From assembly GCA_050255815.1 (NCBI GenBank), contig JBLMVJ010000049.1, positions 1 through 47,300 on the forward strand: a stretch of 47,300 nt of DNA, read 5' to 3'. Shown piece after piece: positions 30,729-36,984 of the stretch. A model generated the notes under the pieces. It saw only the letters and a list, made by a program, of their open reading frames with translations. It was not told the DNA's origin and ran no database searches. Numbering within the stretch: position 1 is the stretch's first letter; each line of letters begins with the position of its first letter. The position numbers and the translations under genes were made by a program. Source of the DNA: JAGORM01 sp050255815. GTDB taxonomy: Bacteria; Patescibacteriota; Microgenomatia; Levybacterales; GWA1-39-11.

Positions 30729-31615
30729 GCTGCTTTGAGAAGGTCACCTTTTGGCGCCATCTGTTTTCCAAGTTCTTTTGCCTGGAATAGTATGGTTTCA
30801 TTTCCTGCTGCAACCAGAGGTACCGCTCTAAGGAACCCTTTCGGCTTCCTGTTATCCTCAAACTGCTGCAAGGCGGCAATTACATTCTGGTGCTCCAGTT
30901 CTAAAAGATCCTTTTGCACGTCTCCTGTTGTGTGATATAACTCATCCAAATATCCGGCGCGTATTTCTTCTATTGAGATGGGGGCCCTCCATCCTTTTAC
31001 AGATGGCGTAGCCCATGGAATATCCAACCGTGCAACTGAAACCAGTTTTCCTCTGTCGTGCTGTTCTTCCGGCGTTACAAAATGCACCGTGGATTCTGTC
31101 CAATAATCTTTTCCGGTAGCCCATACATAGGCAAGCCGTGCTACCGTTACTGCAGAACCCCGCATCCCTCTTCCGCCAAAGTCCAGCTGTTCACCGGTTA
31201 CCTTATCTACCCTTCCCGGGTCTAATGGCCCGGGATGCTGGTTTATAACCCAATTAGCCCGTTCTACTACATTTTGCGGCATCATGGGAATAAATCCCAA
31301 CTGGGCAACCGCATCTGCCCCTATCTCATCCATGTAAGACACTATGGCCTCCCCATATTTTTTCCGGTCATTTTCTCCTCCATCAGTTTTAAAACTGTAA
31401 GGATTTATTACCCGAATTTCTTGGTTTGGTAGAAAAGTATATTTAGAAAGATTTGGTTTTATTTTTCCACCGGCATCTTTTCTGCTTGCCATAACACCTG
31501 CTATTTCAATTCCGTCTAGTTTATGGTGGAGATGGGCGGAAAGTACGGCATCAGCAGTGGTTGCACCGCCGGAAATTGCAATAAGAACTCGGGGTTTAGA
31601 TTCTATATTCGCCAT
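30725..31615 (-). CDS. purN: Divergent formyltransferase, probable GAR transformylase
   Basis: Predicted to formylate GAR with 10-formyl-THF, judged from its first position in the purine operon and formyltransferase-fold motifs: QLGFIPMMP, INQHPGPLDPG (counterpart of the catalytic N-x-HPSLLP) and VHFVTPEEQHDRG (counterpart of the block with the catalytic Asp). At about 296 residues it is far longer than the usual 190-210, with an insertion around the substrate loop and a helical C-terminal extension. The ATG at 31615 is preferred to a TTG at 31624. The gene name is therefore tentative. Confidence 0.7.
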   Translation of the reverse strand: MANIESKPRVLIAISGGATTADAVLSAHLHHKLDGIEIAGVMASRKDAGGKIKPNLSKYTFLPNQEIRVINPYSFKTDGGENDRKKYGEAIVSYMDEIGADAVAQLGFIPMMPQNVVERANWVINQHPGPLDPGRVDKVTGEQLDFGGRGMRGSAVTVARLAYVWATGKDYWTESTVHFVTPEEQHDRGKLVSVARLDIPWATPSVKGWRAPISIEEIRAGYLDELYHTTGDVQKDLLELEHQNVIAALQQFEDNRKPKGFLRAVPLVAAGNETILFQAKELGKQMAPKGDLLKAA

Positions 31616-31622
31616 GAAATAC

Positions 31623-31647
31623 AAAAAAAGCTGCCAGAACGGCAGCT
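31623..31647 (-). promoter_or_regulatory. Terminator-like hairpin in the purine operon leader
   Basis: On the minus strand AGCTGCC, loop GTTCT and GGCAGCT form a perfect 7-bp stem followed by seven T. The start codon lies seven bases further on. The hairpin begins about five bases after the predicted start site of the purN promoter, so it may be an attenuator, a 5' protecting stem, or the murJ terminator reused. Confidence 0.7.
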
Positions 31648-31658
31648 ATTGGATTCCT

Positions 31659-31687
31659 ACTATACTCAAAACTCTTCTAACTTTCAA
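31659..31687 (-). promoter_or_regulatory. Purine operon promoter
   Basis: On the minus strand TTGAAA (plus 31682-31687), a 17-base spacer and TATAGT (plus 31659-31664). It lies between the murJ stop and the purN start and would drive all ten genes down to purM. Confidence 0.75.
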
Positions 31688-31715
31688 GCTCTTCATTAAT
31701 TCCATCTCAAAGAGG

Positions 31716-33359
31716 CTATAAATTGGTTTTAGTGCCATCAATCATTTCACCCATTTCTTTCAGTTGGAATTTTCCGCTTTTTACCCTCTTTGCCACCTCT
31801 ATAATATAGCGCGCTTCCGATATATCAAAAATCCAGGTAAAGAAAATGTACGTAACAAGCCCGACAAAAGAAGCAATGCCGGTCAAAAGCAGGAGATTAA
31901 TAGTCTTAGTGGTATCAAAAACCAACTGGTCTAAAAGTTTAATAGGAATATATAAAGCAATTCCCATAATAAGCGTTGCCACTGCAATTTTTATGGTAGT
32001 TAAAAAGATTTCTGTTTTGGGAAGCCCAATTTTACGGTCCAGAAGGAAGAACATAAGAAGGGCCGCCAGGATATTTGCTATGGAAAAAGCGGCGGCCAGA
32101 AAAAAGATAGGCAATTTAAAAACCAGGACAAATACATAAGACAGGACAATATTAATAACCACCGTGGCAACCGTTACAATCATAGGAGTCCGGGTATCTT
32201 TATGTGCATAAAAACCGCGGGCGAGTAAATAAATCAAAGACTGGGCGGCAATAGAAACGGAAAAATATGCAAGGGTCCGTCCCGTATCTACCGTTGCCAG
32301 CCAGTCAAAGCGGGAAGCCCCAAAAAAGAGGCGGATTAGCGGAATACGTAAAACCATAAACAGTGCTGACAAGGGCAAGGTCAAATACAAAATCTGGTTA
32401 AAGGAAGAGACAAAAACGGCATCAAAGGTTTTTTTGTCATCTTTTTTTTGGGAGAGGGTTGGGAAAGACGCCTGGGCAATAGACTGTCCAAAAAGCACAA
32501 CCGGGGCCAGGACTAATGTCTGGGCTAAATCAAAAATAACCAAACTGCGGGCACCTAAAAATGAGGCAAAGAACACATTCGCGGTAATAGCAAGCTGGGT
32601 AATAATTAAAGTTATAGAGCGGGGGACCATAAGGCGGACAATTTTCATTACTCCATTTGAAAGATCCAGCGTAGGTTTATAGAAATAATCAGAGTGCAAT
32701 AAAAGCGGAAGCTGGACTAAGAAAAAAAGTGCAGAACCTATAAACACCCCTATGGTTGCGGCATAAATACCCACAAAGGGTACAAATAACAACAGGCCAA
32801 CAATAATCCCCAGGTTATAAAAGGCAGTAGCTATTCCCGGGATCAAAAAATGCTGGAGGGACTGCAATACGGCGGTAGCAACCGTACCTAAAATAAAAAA
32901 CAGCTGCGCCAACTGGATAATGACCATAAACTGGGCCATAAGCCTAAGTTCATCTGTGGTAAAACCGGGGGCCACCAACTCACACAGCTGGTAAGAAAAA
33001 AGCACTACTATAATAGTAACCGCTATATAGAAAATAATCCCTAACGTAAGCAGGGAGGAAGTAAAATTATCCGCTTGTTTACGCTTATCTTGCTGGATAT
33101 ATTCAGAAAAGACCGGTATAAAAGACGTAGAAAGTGCTCCCGCAATCACTACCTGGAAAATAAAATCCGGAATCCGGAAGGCCGCAAAAAAGACCCCCAG
33201 GTCATTAGAAGCACCGAAAAAGCCTACCAGAATACGGTATTTAAACAAGCCCAAAACCTGGGAAAAAATGGTGGTTAAAATAATAAAAAATGCTGCGGAA
33301 AAAATATTGGTTTGTTTTGAGGCTAGTGCACCCAGTCCTTTTTGGAAGAATTGCTTCAT
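31716..33359 (-). CDS. murJ: Lipid II flippase MurJ (MviN family)
   Basis: Carries the peptidoglycan precursor lipid II across the membrane. 547 residues with about 14 hydrophobic helices. N-terminal ILTTIFSQVLGLFKYRILVG and GVFFAAFRIPDFIFQVV followed by GALSTSFIPVFSEY are the hallmark MviN blocks. An upstream ATG at 33440 would add 27 atypical residues and overlap the promoter, so 33359 is chosen; GGTGGA precedes it at ribosome-site distance. Its presence implies a peptidoglycan wall. Confidence 0.9.
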   Translation of the reverse strand: MKQFFQKGLGALASKQTNIFSAAFFIILTTIFSQVLGLFKYRILVGFFGASNDLGVFFAAFRIPDFIFQVVIAGALSTSFIPVFSEYIQQDKRKQADNFTSSLLTLGIIFYIAVTIIVVLFSYQLCELVAPGFTTDELRLMAQFMVIIQLAQLFFILGTVATAVLQSLQHFLIPGIATAFYNLGIIVGLLLFVPFVGIYAATIGVFIGSALFFLVQLPLLLHSDYFYKPTLDLSNGVMKIVRLMVPRSITLIITQLAITANVFFASFLGARSLVIFDLAQTLVLAPVVLFGQSIAQASFPTLSQKKDDKKTFDAVFVSSFNQILYLTLPLSALFMVLRIPLIRLFFGASRFDWLATVDTGRTLAYFSVSIAAQSLIYLLARGFYAHKDTRTPMIVTVATVVINIVLSYVFVLVFKLPIFFLAAAFSIANILAALLMFFLLDRKIGLPKTEIFLTTIKIAVATLIMGIALYIPIKLLDQLVFDTTKTINLLLLTGIASFVGLVTYIFFTWIFDISEARYIIEVAKRVKSGKFQLKEMGEMIDGTKTNL

Positions 33360-33384
33360 AAGTCCACCCTTAACAGAAAAATCA

Positions 33385-33411
33385 CCCGACAGCGTAACTT
33401 GCCTGCTCGGG
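33385..33411 (-). promoter_or_regulatory. 5' leader hairpin of murJ
   Basis: On the minus strand CCCGAGCAG pairs with CTGTCGGG (8 bp, one bulged G) around a 10-base loop, followed by TGATTTTTC. It begins about six bases after the predicted murJ start site. On the plus strand the same stem is followed by CTTTCTTTTTTT, so it could also stop antisense transcription. Confidence 0.5.
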
Positions 33412-33423
33412 CTTTCTTTTTTT

Positions 33424-33453
33424 AGTATAGCATGGTACAATGTGTATTGTCTT
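33424..33453 (-). promoter_or_regulatory. murJ promoter, overlapping the rpsT promoter
   Basis: On the minus strand AAGACA (plus 33448-33453), an 18-base spacer and TATACT (plus 33424-33429). It shares the same 30 bases with the rpsT -10 on the other strand. Confidence 0.55.
33433..33441 (+). promoter_or_regulatory. rpsT extended -10 box
   Basis: TGGTACAAT, hexamer at 33436-33441. No good -35 is visible; the extended TG may compensate. Predicted start near 33448. Confidence 0.5.
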
Positions 33454-33480
33454 TAGGAAAAACCATTCCTAAAGTTTTTT
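33451..33480 (+). promoter_or_regulatory. Terminator-like hairpin in the rpsT leader
   Basis: A perfect 9-bp stem CTTTAGGAA / TTCCTAAAG with loop AAACCA is followed by TTTTTT. The ATG comes eight bases later. The hairpin starts about three bases after the predicted transcription start. Same layout as purN and groES. Confidence 0.7.
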
Positions 33481-33488
33481 GTATAAAT

Positions 33489-33818
33489 ATGCCAGTTATT
33501 AAATCAGCAATCAAAAAATTACGCAAAGACCGCAAGCGGGAAAAGGATAATGATGCCTTCCGGATGCTGGTGGAAAAAGCTGTAAAAAAAGCACAGAAAA
33601 GCCAGGCAAAGAAAGACCTTTCTGAGGCATTCTCTATGATTGATAAAGCTGCAAAGAAAAATCTGATGCATAAAAATAAAGCAGCACACATGAAGTCTTC
33701 TTTAAGTAAACCTGCAGCCGGAGCAAAAACAGGAGTAAAAAAACCTGCAGCAAAAAAAGCAGCACCTGCAAAAAAAGCCGCTGCAAAAACTAAGAAAAAA
33801 TCCACCAAAAAAAAGTAA
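33489..33818 (+). CDS. rpsT: Small ribosomal subunit protein S20
   Basis: A primary 16S rRNA-binding protein. The family core MPVIKSAIKKLRKDRKREKDN and KDLSEAFSMIDKAAKKNLMHKNKAAHMKSSL (given here as its ends: KDLSEAF, NKAAHMKS) fills residues 1-78. A Lys/Ala/Pro-rich tail (about 79-109, AAKKAAPAKKAAAKTKKK) is an extension not found in most S20 and would add rRNA contacts or be disordered. The ATG at 33489 is chosen over one 19 codons upstream, which would encode the leader hairpin. Confidence 0.9.
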   Translation: MPVIKSAIKKLRKDRKREKDNDAFRMLVEKAVKKAQKSQAKKDLSEAFSMIDKAAKKNLMHKNKAAHMKSSLSKPAAGAKTGVKKPAAKKAAPAKKAAAKTKKKSTKKK

Positions 33819-33860
33819 CGTCTCACTTCATTTTTACCCCGTAAAAAAGCCTCAATTTCT

Positions 33861-33889
33861 TTGACAAAGCAACAAAAACTCTCTAAACT
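33861..33889 (+). promoter_or_regulatory. Promoter of the PilN-like gene, leaderless
   Basis: Consensus TTGACA at 33861-33866, a 17-base spacer and TAAACT at 33884-33889, ending six bases before the ATG at 33896. This is the clearest leaderless promoter in the window because both boxes are good. Confidence 0.75.
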
Positions 33890-33895
33890 AAAATT

Positions 33896-34450
33896 ATGCA
33901 AAATGGGCCGTTCAAGCTCTCTGTTAACCTGAAACAAAAGCCTGAGGAAGGCGTTACTAATGCCTTTTTAAAATGGGCTGTTAATTCAGGAAGAATTATC
34001 ATAGTGGTAGTTGAATTGTTAACCCTTTCTGCATTAGGTTTCCGGTTCTATATAGACAGCAGGATTATTGACCTGCACGACAAAATTATCAATGACCAGA
34101 AATTTGTAAATGCGCTTTCTAAAAAAGAAGTCCTCTATAGAAGCCTGCAGAACCGCCTCACACTGGTTAATACGCTTAACACCCAAAATAATGAAAAGAT
34201 AGATTTCTTAAACCAGCTGGTCACCATTTTAAACTCTGACCGGTTCATAGAAACTACGCTCACTTTTTCTGAGACAAGTATAGGAATCAATGGCACAACC
34301 TATTCTGTTTTTGACCTCAACTCGCTTATAGATAATCTGAAAGGCAACCCAAATGTCCTCTCAATTTCTATTGACAGCATCTCAAGCGGAGAGCAGGGGA
34401 TAGATTTCCATTTAACTACAGCGCTTAAACAGAACGCTGCATTACCATGA
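33896..34450 (+). CDS. PilN-like pilus assembly membrane protein
   Basis: A 184-residue bitopic protein. A short cytoplasmic N-terminus with KLSVNLKQKP (PilN proteins bind PilM through such a segment), one membrane helix about 34-55, a coiled coil about 58-110 and a small alpha/beta domain. Together with the next gene it matches the PilN-PilO pair of type IV pili. Assignment rests on architecture and order, not strong sequence motifs. It overlaps the next gene by four bases. Confidence 0.65.
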   Translation: MQNGPFKLSVNLKQKPEEGVTNAFLKWAVNSGRIIIVVVELLTLSALGFRFYIDSRIIDLHDKIINDQKFVNALSKKEVLYRSLQNRLTLVNTLNTQNNEKIDFLNQLVTILNSDRFIETTLTFSETSIGINGTTYSVFDLNSLIDNLKGNPNVLSISIDSISSGEQGIDFHLTTALKQNAALP

Positions 34451-35046
34451 ACTCAAAATTTCCTACTAATTTAAAAAACAGTGTTACCGATAAACTGTTT
34501 GCACAGCAAAACAGAAAACAGGTAATGGCTTATTCCTACCTTTCTTTAACCCTTTTTACGGTTGCTATTTTTGGCGTCTTTGTCATTGCCCCGGCATTTT
34601 CCACGATTTCAAATCTCCAAAAAAAATTAGAAGATAGCACAAATGTTTTTAACGCCCTGGAGACAAAACTTTCAGCATTGCGGAAACTTGACCTGCAATA
34701 TGAACAGATAAAGGGCGACCTTGATTTAGTATATGGGGCAATCCCAACTTCTGCCCAAATCCCAATCTTAACCCGTCAGGTAGAAACACTCTGCAAGCAA
34801 AATAATGTTACCCTCAATTCTTTTGATGTTGAAACCATAGATTTCTACCCTATAGCATCAAACCAACAACTTTATTCCTATTCTTTTTCCCTATCAGCAG
34901 AAGGGTCAGATACGGATTTAAATACGCTCATATCAAAACTGGTCTCATTTAACCGGCTTATCAGCATCACAAATATTACAACCGGAAAAACGCCAACCGG
35001 CATTTTTGGCCTAACGCTTTCCGGGAAAGCTTTCTTTGCCCAATAG
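34447..35046 (+). CDS. PilO-like pilus assembly membrane protein
   Basis: A 199-residue protein with one membrane helix (about 28-50), a coiled coil (about 55-85) and a C-terminal ferredoxin-like domain (GAIPTSAQIPILTRQVETLCKQ, ending in FGLTLSGKAFFAQ). The phrase IPTSAQIP ... L resembles the PilO block that follows the coil. It is expected to pair with the PilN-like protein in the inner-membrane alignment complex. Confidence 0.68.
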   Translation: MNSKFPTNLKNSVTDKLFAQQNRKQVMAYSYLSLTLFTVAIFGVFVIAPAFSTISNLQKKLEDSTNVFNALETKLSALRKLDLQYEQIKGDLDLVYGAIPTSAQIPILTRQVETLCKQNNVTLNSFDVETIDFYPIASNQQLYSYSFSLSAEGSDTDLNTLISKLVSFNRLISITNITTGKTPTGIFGLTLSGKAFFAQ

Positions 35047-35050
35047 ATTT

Positions 35051-35422
35051 ATGAGAAACATAGCTTATTTTGCCTCTTTTACCCTTTTTATTGCCTTGTT
35101 ATGGGTTGGGCTTTCTATTTACCACAATTTCAGCACCTCTACCATTTCAAGTGATGAAAATATCCAGATTAATCCCATATCTGACAGTTTTAATATTTCT
35201 GCAATAGAAGTTTTGAAAAAAAAAGAAATGGTGACGGTTGATTTGTCCCAAAGGATCATGCCCGCTGTTTCAAGCGGCAGCGCGGTCATAAAACCTACCC
35301 CTACCGTAATCCGCCCTACCCCAACAGGCGCAGCCATTTATCCATCACCTGTTATTTCTCCGGCTGTTGTCTCTCCATCGCCTGTTGCTTCAGGCTCTGG
35401 AAACATAAGGACCGGTTTTTAA
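35051..35422 (+). CDS. Hypothetical single-pass membrane protein, Pro-rich
   Basis: A 123-residue protein with an N-terminal membrane helix (about 4-22), a short folded stretch and a Pro/Thr/Ser-rich end (IKPTPTVIRPTPTG, SPVASGSG). By position after PilN/PilO-like genes it could take the PilP place, but I see no PilP motif. It starts four bases after the previous stop; a longer reading from TTG at 35036 is possible. Confidence 0.6.
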   Translation: MRNIAYFASFTLFIALLWVGLSIYHNFSTSTISSDENIQINPISDSFNISAIEVLKKKEMVTVDLSQRIMPAVSSGSAVIKPTPTVIRPTPTGAAIYPSPVISPAVVSPSPVASGSGNIRTGF

Positions 35423-35430
35423 GATAAGGT

Positions 35431-36849
35431 ATGAAAAAAAACATATTTGAAAGAAGGATCCCTACATATTTTGCCCTTTTCATCCTGTTGTTTGGCCTTT
35501 CCGTTACCCTTCTCCTGGTAAAAAATGGCGTATTATTTATCAGCCGTGCATCCCCCAACCAGGACCCGCAAGGGATCCAGATAGTCAATGTAACAGACAC
35601 TTCCTTTTCCGTTGCATTTAAGACATTAGACCCTACGGTTGCCGGTGTAAGCGTTGACGGAAATCCGCCAAGCTTGTACTTTGATTCCCGTGACGCATCC
35701 AGCAGGAAACCATTTGTGAGCCATCTTATTACGGTTGATAAATTAACGCCCCAAACCTCATATGCGTTTTCTATTGTGAGCAATGGAAAAAGCTATCTGA
35801 ATAATGATAAGAAGTTTGAGGTGCGGACTTTCCAATCTGCTTCTTCCGGGACCGGCAATCCGGTCCTTTCAGGAAAAGTAATTTTGCCGGACGCAGCTTC
35901 AGGGATAGACACGCTGGTTATTGCATCCATAGAAAACGCCCAGCCGGTTGCGGTAATTACAAATGATAATGGAGAATTTTTTATACCGGATACTGCTATA
36001 CGGGATGTATCCGGAGAAAATACTACGCTTTCACCCGGACAGCAAATTAACCTGAGCCTGGCCCATGGAAATTTTGTTTCAAAGATAACGTACGCTTACC
36101 AGGATGGAGGAATTATTCCGCTTATCAGCCTTTCCAGTGACTATTCTTTTATAGCAGGGATTGAAGAAACCCCAACCGGAACTGAGTCTTCTACCCTGCG
36201 CCTACCAACCGGAATTACACAAAATAAAATAAGGATTACGGTACCACGCAACAATGATACTTTTACTGACCAGCGCCCCCAGTTTCAGGGGACTGCCCTG
36301 CCAAACTCAATTGTAAAAATTACCGTCCAATCCCCTAATGCTATCCAGATCCAAATCAGGACAGACGGACAGGGAAACTGGTCATACCGGCCAAGCGTCA
36401 CGTTGGCCGTAGGGCCTCACACTATTACCATAGAAGCGCTTGATGCTTCAGGCACCTTAAAAACGATCAGCTCAAATTTCACCGTCTTTGCGTCCGGCTC
36501 CCAGGTTATCCAGGAAGCAACGCCTTCTGCAACGCCTACCGTTATCTTACCTACTGCTACCCCAACACTTATCCCTACCGCCACCCCTACTGCTACAGCG
36601 TTAACCCCCACCCCAACGCTCACCGCCTCAACGGTCACTCCAACAGCTACGCCCAGCGCAACACCAACCACCGCTGAGCCAACTGCTACCCCAACCACTA
36701 TCAGTACTCCGTCCCCAACAATGGTTGCCGTAGTAACGCCGGTAAAAAACAAGGTGCCGGAGTCCGGAGACCTCACCCATACCATATTCTTGACAACTAC
36801 ATCAATTCTTTTTATAGTTGCAGGATCGGCCCTCTTCTTCCTTCTCTAG
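35431..36849 (+). CDS. Surface protein with FN3/Ig-like domains, Pro/Thr stalk and C-terminal anchor
   Basis: A 472-residue protein. N-terminal membrane segment about 13-32, a fibronectin III-like domain about 45-135, a carboxypeptidase-regulatory-like beta domain about 145-230, an Ig-like domain about 265-355 (RPQFQGTALPNS, IRTDGQGNWSY), a long Thr/Pro/Ala stalk, then VPESGD and a final hydrophobic helix. VPESGD takes the place that LPITG has in the 16788 protein. It is probably a pilus-associated or wall-spanning display protein; that is inference. Confidence 0.78.
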   Translation: MKKNIFERRIPTYFALFILLFGLSVTLLLVKNGVLFISRASPNQDPQGIQIVNVTDTSFSVAFKTLDPTVAGVSVDGNPPSLYFDSRDASSRKPFVSHLITVDKLTPQTSYAFSIVSNGKSYLNNDKKFEVRTFQSASSGTGNPVLSGKVILPDAASGIDTLVIASIENAQPVAVITNDNGEFFIPDTAIRDVSGENTTLSPGQQINLSLAHGNFVSKITYAYQDGGIIPLISLSSDYSFIAGIEETPTGTESSTLRLPTGITQNKIRITVPRNNDTFTDQRPQFQGTALPNSIVKITVQSPNAIQIQIRTDGQGNWSYRPSVTLAVGPHTITIEALDASGTLKTISSNFTVFASGSQVIQEATPSATPTVILPTATPTLIPTATPTATALTPTPTLTASTVTPTATPSATPTTAEPTATPTTISTPSPTMVAVVTPVKNKVPESGDLTHTIFLTTTSILFIVAGSALFFLL

Positions 36850-36984
36850 AGAAACGGACAGAAGAGCGGAGCAACACTCCCAGGCCGGAAATTCTCATAT
36901 GAAAATTTGTATTCTACCGTTAACTCTTGGCGCAGAACTCGGAGATAAACCTAGCTTTCGGCAATATATATTGGAGGTATATAA
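36850..36984 (+). other. 135-base leader/gap before the flavoprotein fusion gene
   Basis: No gene fits. The first part is G+C-rich and purine-rich, with CGGAG and GGCCGGAAA words, and the second part A/T-rich. I could not match it to a known riboswitch or draw a convincing fold. It ends in a strong ribosome binding site. Confidence 0.35.
36973..36978 (+). promoter_or_regulatory. Strong Shine-Dalgarno of the 36985 gene
   Basis: GGAGGT with six bases before the ATG at 36985. Most neighbouring genes show no such site. Confidence 0.8.

Noticed and set aside
33432..33488. Longer S20 start at 33432
   Set aside because: It would translate the promoter and leader hairpin, and S20 begins at MPVIKSA.
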